Source: Intestinimonas timonensis
GTDB lineage: Bacteria; Bacillota; Clostridia; Oscillospirales; Oscillospiraceae
NCBI RefSeq assembly: GCF_900626145.1
Contig: NZ_LR130817.1
Span: forward strand, 1,480,382 to 1,544,381
Length of the DNA stretch: 64,000 nucleotides
Reading direction: 5' to 3'
The notes beneath the pieces were generated by a model. The model ran no database searches, had not been told where the DNA came from, and saw nothing but the letters and a program-made list of their open reading frames with translations. Below are positions 52,804 through 62,608 of this stretch, piece after piece. Positions within the stretch are counted from its first letter, which is position 1; each line of letters begins with the position of its first letter. The position numbers and the translations under genes are program-made.

Positions 52804-54699
52804 TCAGGCGCCCAGGGACACACTCAGGGTGGCCAGGAAGGAGGCGGTCACATAGTAGTTGCCGTCAGCCAGCATGGCGTCGGTGGTGACGCTCTCCCCG
52901 TCCACGGTGAGGGTCAGGGAGGCGGCGGCGCCGGCGGTGGGAGCAGCGGCGGGCACCGCGTCGGTGTATGCGGCGCCGGTGGTAACCACCACACCGTCAT
53001 TCCAGGCCACATTGAACTGGCTGTCGCTGCCGTTTACAGAGGCGGCCACATCGCGCAGGCGGTAATAGGTCTCGCCGCCGGCGGCGAGGGTGGCCACATC
53101 GGCCTCAGCGGTCTGGTCATTCTGGTCAGCCGCGCTCTTCTGGATGGTGAAGGCATCGTCAATGGCCTCGGTCTTGCCCTCGGCGGTCACCTGGTAGGTG
53201 ACGATGGAGAAGGAGTCCTCATCCATCTCGATGACGGAGTAGGAGGGCAGCCAGTTCTGGCTCCGGGCGGCGATGTAGTCCTGCTGAGCGGCGATGAGCT
53301 CATAGAACTTGGAGCCGGAGGCGGAGTTGGCGGTCATGTACAGGGCGCCCTTGGGGTTGACCACGGTGTTGCCAGTGGTGTCCTCAATGGTGTAGCAGCC
53401 GTTGTCGGCCTGGAAGGCGTCATGAGCGGCGGTACCGGCGGTGTCGCCCTCCTCGGGATACAGGGGGATCTTCTCATCGGTCTGGGTGTTGTAGGCGTTG
53501 TCCCAGTCGTAGTCGCTGCCGTCCTCATTCAGGCGGAACTCGTAGGTGCCGTGGGTCTGACCGTCGCCGTAGAGCAGCTTGGAGCGGCTGTAAGTGTGGT
53601 CGTGGCCCTGGAGAACCACGTCGATGTCGTACTCGTCAAAAATGGGAGTGAGCTGGGTGCGCAGGATCATGCCGTCAGTGTCGGAGTGATCCAGGCCGGT
53701 GCCGTAGATGTCCTGGTGGATGGTCACGACGCGCCAGGCGGCGTCGGGATCGGAGGCCACAGCCTCCTGAATGGTCTTCTCATGCTCGGCCACATTGTAG
53801 TTGTTGGTATTGAGCACGATGAACAGGCCAGAGCCATAGGAGTAATAGTAGTCGCCGCCGGCCTCCGTCTCACCATAGCCGGTGGTGTTGGGGTTGTTGA
53901 AGTGGTAGGTATAGTCGGGATTCAGGGAGTCGTGGTTGCCGATGGTGGTGGCCACAGGCAGGCCGGAGAGCACAGAGGCAGACAGGTAGCCTGCGTACTC
54001 CTCCTCCTTGGCCTGACCGGTCTTGTTGACCTGGTCGCCGGCGGAGATCACAAAGTTCAGGTCGGGGTTCTGGGCGGAGGCGATCTCCAGGGTGCGGTTC
54101 CAGGCGAAGGCGTCGTTGCGGGCGGCGGTGTTGGCCGCGCCGGAATCGGCCTTCAGGGTGTCGCTGCCCTGGGTCTGGCCCTTGGAGGCGCCGATCTGAG
54201 GATCGCCCACATAGAGGATCTTGACGCTCTCAAAGCTGCCGGTCTTATATTCCTGGACCTCGGTCTGCACACCGTTCTTCTCCACGGTGTAATAGTAGGT
54301 GGTGTTGGGCTCCAGGCCGGTGACGACCACATGGTTGTAGTCATAGGCCACGCCGTCGGTGAGGCTGGTGTCCACCTGACCGGAGGTGCCGGTAAAGGCT
54401 GTCAGATTGTCCTTGTCGGTACCGAAGTGGACCACGGGCGTGGCGGCCTTGCCGTCCTCGCTCTTGCTGTACCAGGCGAAGTTGAGCTGGGTCTCGTCAG
54501 CACCGGGGGTCAGGGAGACCTTGGTATAGTCCGTTGCCACGCTCTCCCACTCGCTCACCCAGGCCTGCCACTCCTCGGAGCCGCCTGTCACACTGCTGTC
54601 ATTGTAGCTGGCCGCCAGCGCGAAGGGGCATGCGCTCAGAGCCAGGGTGCCGGCCAGAACACCGGCCAGGATCTTCTTCCGTTTCTGCATCTGTTCCAA
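52804..54699 (-). CDS. Secreted metallophosphoesterase (purple-acid-phosphatase-like)
   Basis: A 631-residue exported phosphatase. It has a signal peptide (KKILAGVLAGTLALSACPFALA, cleavage after about residue 31), a purple acid phosphatase-like N-terminal fibronectin-type domain (about 60-150) and a calcineurin-like phosphoesterase core. The core metal motifs are ILYVGDPQIG, NFVISAGDQVN, IGNHDSLNP, VVTIHQDIYG and VVLQGHDHTYSRS. The C-terminal segment (about 540-631, with YRLRDVAASVNGSDSQFNV) resembles copper-amine-oxidase-like stalk domains. It probably releases phosphate from organic phosphates outside the cell. Confidence 0.88.
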   Translation of the reverse strand: MEQMQKRKKILAGVLAGTLALSACPFALAASYNDSSVTGGSEEWQAWVSEWESVATDYTKVSLTPGADETQLNFAWYSKSEDGKAATPVVHFGTDKDNLTAFTGTSGQVDTSLTDGVAYDYNHVVVTGLEPNTTYYYTVEKNGVQTEVQEYKTGSFESVKILYVGDPQIGASKGQTQGSDTLKADSGAANTAARNDAFAWNRTLEIASAQNPDLNFVISAGDQVNKTGQAKEEEYAGYLSASVLSGLPVATTIGNHDSLNPDYTYHFNNPNTTGYGETEAGGDYYYSYGSGLFIVLNTNNYNVAEHEKTIQEAVASDPDAAWRVVTIHQDIYGTGLDHSDTDGMILRTQLTPIFDEYDIDVVLQGHDHTYSRSKLLYGDGQTHGTYEFRLNEDGSDYDWDNAYNTQTDEKIPLYPEEGDTAGTAAHDAFQADNGCYTIEDTTGNTVVNPKGALYMTANSASGSKFYELIAAQQDYIAARSQNWLPSYSVIEMDEDSFSIVTYQVTAEGKTEAIDDAFTIQKSAADQNDQTAEADVATLAAGGETYYRLRDVAASVNGSDSQFNVAWNDGVVVTTGAAYTDAVPAAAPTAGAAASLTLTVDGESVTTDAMLADGNYYVTASFLATLSVSLGA

Positions 54700-54863
54700 C
54701 TTCCTTTATCGTTTTGGTTTTTTATCCAGGAACCGTGATGCAGTATAGCACTCAAAAAATGGCCTTTCAATACGCTTTCTGCAACATTTACGCACTTTTT
54801 ACTTTGTTTACATTCTCATGATCGGGCTGTCATCCTCCCTTGAAAAATCAGCCCGAACAGTAT

Positions 54864-55895
<1,032 letters not shown>

Positions 55896-55896
55896 A

Positions 55897-56144
55897 GGGC
55901 TTGTTTGAAAAAAGGCGGAGATTGTGCTAAAGCAACAAAATAGCGATGGAGGCAAGATACGCTTCCCCTGCGCTGGCTGCCGCCAGCTACCCTTTTGTGG
56001 ACTTGCCATCTGGGGACATCTTGCGTTGCAAGCTGTTCCCAGCCGACAAGTTTCATAAAATATGCTATCTTTTTGATAGGCAGTGAAGTATAATGAAGAT
56101 GACAACAAATATGAATTTATTTAGAGGTGTTAGACAATGAAATT
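55897..56144 (-). mobile_element. Fragment of an IS5-like element and unassigned flank
   Basis: Bases 55897-55964 repeat, in inverted orientation, the right end of the complete IS5-like element at 56925-56992 with only a couple of differences. The remaining sequence to about 56060 has no recognisable gene. From 56060 the DNA turns AT-rich and includes a TATAAT (about 56092) and a GAGGTG ribosome site that belong to the interrupted VOC gene. Confidence 0.75.
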
Positions 56145-56145
56145 A

Positions 56146-56992
56146 GGCCTTGTTTGAAAAATAAAAGTTGCACAAGAAACCAAGTTATGCGAAGCTATGA
56201 GCATGAAACGATATGAATTAACAAAAGAACAATGGGAACGAATCAAGCCGCTGCTGCCACCGGAAGAAACGGGAAAGCGGGGTCGTCCCCGGAAGGATAA
56301 CCGGATCATGCTCAACGGAATGCTCTGGATCGTCCGGAGCGGTGCGCAGTGGCGTGAGCTGCCGGCGACCTATGGTCCTTGGCAGTCTATATACGCAAGA
56401 TTCGCCAAATGGCGGAATGAGGGCACTCTGGAAGCGGTATTCCACACACGGTCTGCGGACGCGGATATGGAGAACCTGAGCATGGACTCCACTTGCGTAA
56501 AGGTGCATGAAAGCGCAAATGGCGGGGAAAAAAACGGCGGATAAGGCGGTTGGCCGTACCAAAGGCGGGTGGAACACAAAGCTCCACGCTGTCGTAGACG
56601 GTCTGGGAAACCCGGTGGAGTTCCTTCTCTCCGCTGGAAATGACCACGATTCGGTTCACGCTGTTGAACTGCTGAAAAAGGTCAGAATCGGCGGGAGTGC
56701 CGTGCTGGCAGACCGGGCCTATGGTGCCCGGACGATTCGGGAATATATCTCAGCGCACGGGGCCAGCTATGTGATCCCGCCGCAAAGCAACGTTTCCGAT
56801 CCCTGGCCGGTTGACTGGCATCTGTATAAAGAACGCCATCTGGTGGAGTGTTTTTTCCAGAAAATCAAGTGGTTTCGCAGAATCGCCACCAGATATGACA
56901 AGTCGGATGCTTCCTTCCTAGCCTTTGTGTATCTTGCCTCCAGCGCTATTTTGTTGCTTTAGCACAATCTCCGCCTTTTTTCAAACAAGCCC
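56146..56992 (+). mobile_element. IS5-family insertion sequence (IS427-like)
   Basis: An 847-bp element with inverted ends GGCCTTGTTTGAAAAA and GGGCTTGTTTGAAAAA, flanked by TA (56144-56145 and 56993-56994). It encodes one transposase in two frames. It is inserted three codons into the VOC gene. Confidence 0.88.
56197..56962 (+). CDS. IS5-family transposase in two frames (frameshift at A7)
   Basis: The first frame (56197-56544) encodes the N-terminal DUF4096-type domain (LTKEQWERIKPLLPPE, NGMLWIVRSGAQWRELPA) and the first catalytic Asp (LSMDSTCVKVHE). The second frame (in use from about 56530) gives KKTADKAVGRTKGG, VLADRAYGARTIREY and the C-terminal HLVECFFQKIKWFRRIATRYDK with the catalytic Glu. 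The frames join at an A7 run (56528-56534), where loss of one A gives a continuous protein. This is the usual slippage device of this IS group, so the transposase is probably functional. Confidence 0.88.
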
Positions 56993-57349
56993 TAAAGAAC
57001 ATTTTTAATTGTTGTTAAAGATATTGAGAAATCAAAACGATTTTACAATGACCTGTTCGGTCTTGATTTGGTACTTGACAATGACGGTAACATGATTTTA
57101 ACGGAAGGACTTGTGCTTCAAGACGAAAAAATTTGGAAAAAGTTTTTAGGAAAGGATATTATCCCTAAAAGTAATTCTTGTGAATTATATTTTGAAGAAC
57201 AAGATATAGAAGCATTCGTTGAAAAGCTGGAACGGTCTTATCCCTCAATTCAATATGTTAATAAACTTATGACACATAGTTGGGGACAAAAAGTAATTCG
57301 TTTTTATGATTTGGACGGTAATTTGATTGAAGTAGGAACACCGATGTAA

Positions 57350-57636
57350 CACCATAAAATCCAGTTTGTCAACTTCACATCGGGTCAACTTGCCCCGAAC
57401 TTTTATAACTAAATACCCGCCGCCCACACAGCGGCACACCGAGCAGGAAATCTGAAAAGGTCTCCTGCTTTTTTTCTGCCCCAAATGAGGTGGTAAAACG
57501 CCACCCCATCCACCAATTACCGAAAGGAGGGACACGAAATGCCCTGTCCACAGGTACTGTCCAGAATTGGACCTGTTGACAAAAGTCCCAAACACCCCAT
57601 TCCCATGGTATAATTAAAATAAGGGAGGGATGGAGC
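57350..57636 (+). other. Remnant of an integrative element plus IS1182 left end
   Basis: No complete gene. After the VOC stop there is a non-coding stretch. It includes a GAGCAGGAAATC/GTCTCCTGC hairpin (about 57442-57467) and a ribosome site GAAAGGAGGG before an ATG at 57539, a layout typical of conjugative-element backbones. That short frame is cut after a few codons by sequence leading into the IS1182-type transposase. A TATAAT (about 57608) and GGGAGGG site serve the following ORF. Confidence 0.5.
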
Positions 57637-58473
57637 ATGATGGGACGGCAAAGCGGTCAGAAGAGTATGGTGATTCTGGATATAGCAGAATTAATTCCAC
57701 GCGATCACTTACTTCGGAAAATCAATCAGATGGTTTCATTTGACTTTATCTACGATCTTGTAGCGCCATATTACCCTGCAAATGGCCGCCCATCTGTTGA
57801 CCCTGTTAGTATGTTTAAAATGCTGCTGGTGGGATACCTTTATGGCATCAAGTCAGAACGCCGGCTTGTCCAGGAAATTCAGCTAAACATTGCTTATCGT
57901 TGGTTTTGTGGCTTTGAGCTTGGAGAAAAGATACCGGATCATTCTACCTTCAGCAAAACAAGAGTCCGCAAGTGGAATGAGAGCAGCTTGTTCCAACAGA
58001 TCTTTCTGGAAATTGTCCGATGCTGCATGGAACAGAAATTGATAGACGGCAAAGAGATGGCCTCCGATGGCTGCTACATCCCAGCCGACGTTTCAAGGAA
58101 CAGCTGGATGGATATAGAAGTTGAAGTCGAGCAGAGCATGTTGAGCTATCATCCCATCCGGGATTATTTAAGTTCCCTTGTGTGGGACGGGAAGGAACGA
58201 ATCCGCTTCTGCCTACGGCACTTTCTGGGAGCTGACGCAGATGATTACACCTATGAAGCGTTGAAGCTGTTCCTGGTGGGCGCTATCTCACGAGCCTTTC
58301 AGCCGGGGTGCAAGTTTGAAATCATGCTCTGTCTGGTCGGAGGTCAGGGGGCTGGCAAGTCCACCTTCTTCCGTCTGCTGGCAGTCCGGGACGAGTGGTT
58401 CTCCGATGATTTGCGGACGCTGGACGATGACAATGTGTACCGTAGGGATCGCCCTCCGGGGCCTCCACCTTGA
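57637..58473 (+). pseudogene. Chimeric ORF: IS1182 transposase N-terminus fused to a VapE-like fragment
   Basis: Residues 1 to about 165 match the N-terminal half of IS1182-type DDE transposases (MVILDIAELIPRDHLLRKI, PYYPANGRPSVDPVSMFKML, PDHSTFSKTRVRKWNES, and the catalytic-Asp region ASDGCYIPADVSRNSW). Residues from about 168 to 268 match virulence-associated E / phage primase-helicase proteins (HPIRDYLSSLVWDGKERI, CKFEIMLCLVGGQGAGKSTF with Walker A GGQGAGKST, EWFSDDL). The last ten residues are antisense of the CoA-transferase fragment. The seam at about 58130-58150 and the second at about 58440 are both in frame by chance. Neither domain is complete. Confidence 0.85.
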
Positions 58474-58570
58474 TGACCTCCGCGCCCCAGTCGGCCAGGA
58501 TCCGTCCGCACATCGGCGCCGCGAAATTCGTTTCCATCTCCAAAACTCTGATTCCCTCCAGCGGTTTCAT
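58441..58570 (-). pseudogene. 5' fragment of a CaiB/BaiF CoA-transferase gene
   Basis: From the ATG at 58570 (MKPLEGIRVLEMETNFAAPM) the frame reads a perfect family-III CoA-transferase N-terminus: CGRILADWGAEVIKVEAPEGDPYG. It is cut after about 43 codons at the chimeric ORF. A GGAGATGG ribosome site precedes it. Together with the 5'-truncated acyl-CoA ligase on the same strand it marks the outer borders of a former CoA-transferase/ligase operon. Confidence 0.85.
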
Positions 58571-58653
58571 GGCTACCATCTCCATTTCAAAATTTAAGAG
58601 CAGTTGTTTCTTGACTCTGCCCAGCTTATAAGCAATTACAGGGTCAACTTGAA

Positions 58654-59061
58654 TTGCACAATTTTCTCTCCGGATCAAGATTTGTGTTTTTTTCGCATGT
58701 CACGGCCGTTCTATCCCCCGTTGCACAGCCCATTCCCCGTTTTATTTGCACAATTTCAGATTTCGTTCTTTTTTGCGGCCGGTATATCAATCCGGAGAAC
58801 TACTTTTATATTTGCAGCAATTTGGTCATATCGCATAAAATCATTCTTATATTTTTTCTATTTATATCTTATATCCATATATTTTCAGCGCTGATAATCT
58901 TGTCAGCCGCTGCGGAAATTTCAAATCTGTATCCGCTGCGCACATTTGCACAATTTCAGCATGCCGTCTCGCGCCTCAAAAAGCATTTTGCACTTTTTGT
59001 ACCTTCCAATTTGATTTGCACAACTTTTTTGGTTGACAGTTCCGTGCCGCTTCTCTAGAAT
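58654..59061 (+). promoter_or_regulatory. AT-rich control region with repeated TTGCACAA sites and a sigma-A promoter
   Basis: The 600-bp gap between the CoA-transferase fragment and the sigma-54 activator contains no gene. TTGCACAATTT recurs at 58654, 58746 and 58946, TTGCACAACTT at 59016, and a half-like TTGCACTTT at 58988. A consensus sigma-A promoter for the activator is TTGACA (59033-59038), 17 bp, TAGAAT (59056-59061). The repeats look like upstream activator sites bound by the downstream activator. No clear -24/-12 promoter was found. Confidence 0.6.
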
Positions 59062-59170
59062 GTAGGCGTAGGAACCACATCTTCTGCATCCGGAGCACGG
59101 CCATTGCTGGCACCTGTTCAGCGGCATCTGCACCGGATGCGGACTTTGGTTTTTGACCGAGGAGGTATGT

Positions 59171-60553
59171 ATGGTGAATTCCCGCATGAGCCTGGATGAT
59201 CTGAGTTCTGTTACCACGGTGCTGGACCACTTGGATATTGGCGTCACGATTTTTGACGCCAACGGAAAATTCCTTTTCGTCAACCGGGGCAGCCTGCACA
59301 TGAGCGGCCAATCCCGTAGCTTCTATGAAAACCAGACCATTTTTGATCTTTATAAAAAGGGCGTTTTTAACCACCCCGTATGCACAGAGGTCATACGCAC
59401 CAAGAAACCCGTGGCCAGGGTGCAGCGCTCCATTACAAAGGACGGCGGGAGAAAGGAGTACCTGGTGCGGGCCAATCCTATTTTTGACGGCGAGGGCAAT
59501 ATCGCGCTGATCGTTGCCGACCGGATTGAGATGAAATCCCTGCTCCAGCAATATGAATCGCTGCGGTACGACTGCTATGAGGAGTACACGCCCGTGGAAA
59601 ACACACAGAGCACGGACAAGATCATCAGTCGGAGCCGTGCCATGGAGCAGGTCATGTCCCTGGCGCTCCGCGCCAGCCAGCGTGATTCCTCCGTTTTGCT
59701 CCAGGGAAAATCCGGGACAGGCAAGGAGGTCATTGCGGAGTACATCCACTCCAACAGCATGCGGCGCAGCCATGAGATGGTCCGGATCAACTGTGCCTCC
59801 ATGCCGGAAAACCTGCTGGAATCAGAGCTGTTCGGCTATGAGCGGGGCACCTTTACCGGTGCCTTGCAGACGGGAAAAATGGGCCTGATCGAACTGGCTG
59901 ACAAGGGGACCCTCTTCCTGGACGAGGTGAACTCCATGCCGCTGGAGCTCCAAGCCAAGCTGCTCCGGGTGCTGGAGACAAAATCTGTGCTGAGAATCGG
60001 CGCATGTAAACCCCGGGCCATTGATTTCCGGCTGATCGCCGCCACGAACGCCGATCTGCGGGAATGTGTTTCCAAAAACCAGTTCCGGGAGGATCTGTAT
60101 TACCGCCTGAACGTCATCCCCATCACCATTCCCCCTTTGAAAGACCGCCCGGAGGACATCAGACCTCTGGCCAACTACTTCTTACAAAAATTCTGTGCCC
60201 AGTACGGCTTGCAGAAGCGACTTCTGCCCAAAATTTACCGTCTGATGCAGAATTATGACTGGCCCGGCAATGTGCGTGAGCTGCGGAATTTCATCGAGTG
60301 GATCGTGGTCATGAGCACCTCCACCACTGTGAAGATCAGCGACATTCCCGCCGGGTTCCTGACCTCGGTCCATACGCAGACACCTTCTGAGGAGGAAAAG
60401 GAGCCTCCGGAGGATGAGAGTTCCGCCATCATCGCCGCTCTGGAGAAATTCCAGTACCGGCGGCAGGATACTGCCGATTATCTGGGCATTTCCAGGCGCA
60501 CCTTACAATACAGGCTGAAAAAGTACGGCCTTCTCACGCCTCGTTCGGAATAG
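59171..60553 (+). CDS. Sigma-54-dependent Fis-family activator with PAS domain
   Basis: A 460-residue enhancer-binding protein. The ATG at 59171 follows GAGGAGGT. An N-terminal PAS sensor domain (about 10-125) is followed by an AAA+ domain: Walker A GKSGTGKEVIAE near 175, the sigma-54 contact loop motif GAFTGA as GTFTGALQTGKMG, Walker B GTLFLDEVNSM. A C-terminal Fis-type HTH follows (RRQDTADYLGISRRTLQYRLKKYG). The sigma-54 loop has Thr in place of the first Ala, which is also seen in functional members. It lies next to the ruined CoA-transferase/ligase operon, which it probably once controlled. Confidence 0.92.
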   Translation: MVNSRMSLDDLSSVTTVLDHLDIGVTIFDANGKFLFVNRGSLHMSGQSRSFYENQTIFDLYKKGVFNHPVCTEVIRTKKPVARVQRSITKDGGRKEYLVRANPIFDGEGNIALIVADRIEMKSLLQQYESLRYDCYEEYTPVENTQSTDKIISRSRAMEQVMSLALRASQRDSSVLLQGKSGTGKEVIAEYIHSNSMRRSHEMVRINCASMPENLLESELFGYERGTFTGALQTGKMGLIELADKGTLFLDEVNSMPLELQAKLLRVLETKSVLRIGACKPRAIDFRLIAATNADLRECVSKNQFREDLYYRLNVIPITIPPLKDRPEDIRPLANYFLQKFCAQYGLQKRLLPKIYRLMQNYDWPGNVRELRNFIEWIVVMSTSTTVKISDIPAGFLTSVHTQTPSEEEKEPPEDESSAIIAALEKFQYRRQDTADYLGISRRTLQYRLKKYGLLTPRSE

Positions 60554-60597
60554 CGATCCATAAAACATCCCGCTTTGGAGGCGTGCGCGCACAAAAA

Positions 60598-60634
60598 AAG
60601 AGCCAGACGAACCGCCGCGGTTCGTCTGGCTCTT
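60598..60634. terminator. Bidirectional terminator between the activator and AGCS genes
   Basis: 16-bp perfect stem AAGAGCCAGACGAACC/GGTTCGTCTGGCTCTT with a 5-nt loop, preceded by an A7 run. Confidence 0.92.
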
Positions 60635-60690
60635 ACACTTATGCGATTTTCATGCTCGCGCGGCTCGTTCGGCTGCCTTTCGCGCTTTTC

Positions 60691-62109
60691 TCAGGCTTTT
60701 CCAACCTTTTTCCTGCCCCTGCCTTGGGCAATCTTCATCACCGTACCCGTCAGCGCAAAGAGCGCGATGGCATTGGGAATCACCATCAGGTTGTTGAACA
60801 TATCCGTCAGTTCCCACACCAGGTCGTTGGACATGAGCGTGCCCAGGAAAATAAAGATCAGCGCGATGACCGCATACACAGGGGCTGCCTTTCTGCCGAA
60901 CAGATAGATCACGTTGATCTTGCCGAACATGTTCCAGCCCAGCACAGTGGAGAAGGCAAAGAAAAACAGGCACACCGCCACAAACATGGCGCCCGCCTCC
61001 GCTCCGAACACGGAGCCGAACGCCACCTGGGCCAGATTGGTCTTGCTGATATTTTCGGGGATGGTACCGGAGTGGAGGATGCCGTCGCTGGTGTAGAGGG
61101 TGGAGATGATCACAAGGGCGTTGAGGGTGAGCACCACGAAGGTGTCGATGAACACGCCCACCATGGCCACCACACCCTGATCGTGGGGGTCCTTCACATT
61201 TGCCTGGGCGTGGGCATGGGGAGTGGAACCCATACCGGCCTCATTGGAAAAGAGGCCGCGCTTTGCACCCTGACTGATGGCGGTCTTGATGGCATAGCCG
61301 AAGCCGCCGCCGATGATGGCCTGGGGCTGGAAGGCGTAGCGGAAGATCATGGCAAAGGTCTCGGGCAGATAGGCCAGCCGGGCCACCAGTACCGCCAGGC
61401 CGCCCACCAGGAAGATCACCGCCATGATGGGGACCAGCTTTTCAGTCACCGCGGCCAGACGGTTGATGCCGCCCAGAAAGATTACGGCGCAGATGACCAC
61501 CAGCACGATGCCCACCGCCCAGGACGGCACATGGAAGGCGGTCTGGAATGTGGAGCCGATGGAGTTGGACTGGACCATACAGCCCATGAAGCCCAGGGCC
61601 AGAATGATGGCCACGGCAAAGAAGCCGGCCAGGAACTTTCCGAACGCACCCTTGAAGGCGGTGGTGATGTAATATACCGGGCCGCCGTGGAAGGCGCCCT
61701 GTTCATCTACCACCCGGGTCTCAATGGCCAGGGTGGCCTCGGCGTAAATGGTGGCCATACCGAAAAAGGCAATGACCCACATCCAGAAAATGGCGCCCGG
61801 TCCGCCGGTGAGGATGGCGCCGGAGGCGCCTACGATATTACCTGTGCCCACCTGGGCGGCAATGGCGGTGGCCAACGCCTGGAAGGAGCTCATACCCCGC
61901 TCCTGCCGCCCGCCCCGCAGAGACAGATTTCCAAACACTCGCCGCATTCCTTCGCCAAAGCAGCGCACCTGGATGAATCGGGTACGGATGGAGTACCAAA
62001 GTCCCACGCCGATCAGCAGAAAGACCAGGATATAGCTGGACAGGGTCACATTGATGTTGCAGACAATGGGGTAGAGCCAGGCTTCCAGGGATTGAAATGC
62101 TTCCAACAT
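60691..62109 (-). CDS. Sodium:alanine/glycine symporter (AGCS family)
   Basis: A 472-residue transporter of the AGCS family. The start at 62109 (MLEAFQSLEAWLYPIV) has a GGAGAG site and lies after the riboswitch and its terminator; the longer open frame reads through the riboswitch and is not used. Motifs are FQALATAIAAQVGTGNIVG near residue 85, GGPGAIFWMWVIAFFGMAT, the cation-binding KRGLFSNEAGMGSTPHAHA near 280, and about ten helices. Control by a glycine riboswitch indicates that glycine (possibly with alanine) is the substrate. Confidence 0.93.
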   Translation of the reverse strand: MLEAFQSLEAWLYPIVCNINVTLSSYILVFLLIGVGLWYSIRTRFIQVRCFGEGMRRVFGNLSLRGGRQERGMSSFQALATAIAAQVGTGNIVGASGAILTGGPGAIFWMWVIAFFGMATIYAEATLAIETRVVDEQGAFHGGPVYYITTAFKGAFGKFLAGFFAVAIILALGFMGCMVQSNSIGSTFQTAFHVPSWAVGIVLVVICAVIFLGGINRLAAVTEKLVPIMAVIFLVGGLAVLVARLAYLPETFAMIFRYAFQPQAIIGGGFGYAIKTAISQGAKRGLFSNEAGMGSTPHAHAQANVKDPHDQGVVAMVGVFIDTFVVLTLNALVIISTLYTSDGILHSGTIPENISKTNLAQVAFGSVFGAEAGAMFVAVCLFFFAFSTVLGWNMFGKINVIYLFGRKAAPVYAVIALIFIFLGTLMSNDLVWELTDMFNNLMVIPNAIALFALTGTVMKIAQGRGRKKVGKA

Positions 62110-62140
62110 ACTTCTTCTCTCCTCTTTCAGAACAAAAAAA

Positions 62141-62164
62141 CAGGCCGTGGGTCCACCCACGGCC
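62141..62164 (-). terminator. Riboswitch expression-platform terminator
   Basis: Hairpin CAGGCCGTGGG/CCCACGGCCTG (loop TCCA-like) followed on the minus strand by TTTTTTTG. It lies between the glycine aptamers and the AGCS start codon, so ligand binding can control read-through. Confidence 0.9.
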
Positions 62165-62209
62165 TGAAAAGATAAACACCACCCGCAAACAGACCAAAGC
62201 CCGGTCCGC

Positions 62210-62413
62210 AGCGGCATGTATCCTCTGTCCTTTTGCCTGAGAGATTGACGGTATGCTTCCGCACCGTTTTGCCCCTTCGGCACCCAGTTCATGAGCTTCT
62301 CCAGAGTGACATTCACGCACAGTCCTCGTTCCTGCTGGGAACGCCTGAGAGTGTTACTCCTTCGGCAAGCCAACGGCTTTTTCCTGGGCGCTTCAACTGT
62401 CCTGTTCGATTGT
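62210..62413 (-). ncRNA. Tandem glycine riboswitch
   Basis: On the minus strand two glycine-aptamer signatures follow one another. The first is GCCGAAGGAGTAA with ACTCTCAGGCG and GAGGACTGTG. The second is TCTGGAGAAGC, GCCGAAGGGGCAAA, AATCTCTCAGGCAAAAGGACAGAGG. They match the two-aptamer glycine riboswitch consensus (GCCGAAGGNGCAA, TCTCAGG, AAAAGGACAGA). It is followed by a terminator and then the AGCS symporter start. A glycine-activated or glycine-repressed switch would tune import or export to the glycine supply. Confidence 0.93.
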
Positions 62414-62420
62414 GATGGAC

Positions 62421-62449
62421 ATTATACCGCCATTAGTGGACAATGTCAA
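62421..62449 (-). promoter_or_regulatory. Consensus sigma-A promoter of the glycine riboswitch-AGCS unit
   Basis: Perfect -35 TTGACA (62444-62449) and -10 TATAAT (62421-62426) with a 17-bp spacer on the minus strand. Confidence 0.9.
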
Positions 62450-62608
62450 GTCTCATTTCTCCCCTGCCCGAGGAGATCATTTTGTGCAAGGTCAGGGTAT
62501 TGACCACAAGGATTGCGTTTTTCCGCGGCTCATTTCGGCCCTTCCCGTCATAGACCGCGGGCAAGGCTCTGTGTCCCTGCGCCAGCACTAAAATGAAGGA
62601 CCCTCAAA

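Larger units (their letters stand above)
56137..57349 (+). pseudogene. VOC (glyoxalase-like) gene split by the IS5-like element
   Basis: ATG AAA TTA at 56137-56145 follows a GAGGTG site. After the inserted element the frame resumes near 57015 as IVVKDIEKSKRFYNDLFGLD and continues to a stop at 57349. The pattern (beta-alpha-beta-beta-beta with EQDIEAFVEKLE and VIRFYDLDGNLIEVGTPM) is that of a small VOC superfamily protein. Joining the two parts also leaves one extra base near 57012, so the gene is broken twice. Its low GC content contrasts with the surroundings, indicating acquisition from another genome. Confidence 0.8.

Noticed and set aside
54810..54860. GGGCTG/CAGCCC pair after the ligase remnant as a terminator
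   Set aside because: The loop is long and no T run follows on the minus strand.
62110..62373. N-terminal extension of the AGCS symporter
   Set aside because: The extended frame reads through the glycine riboswitch and terminator; it has no membrane-protein character.
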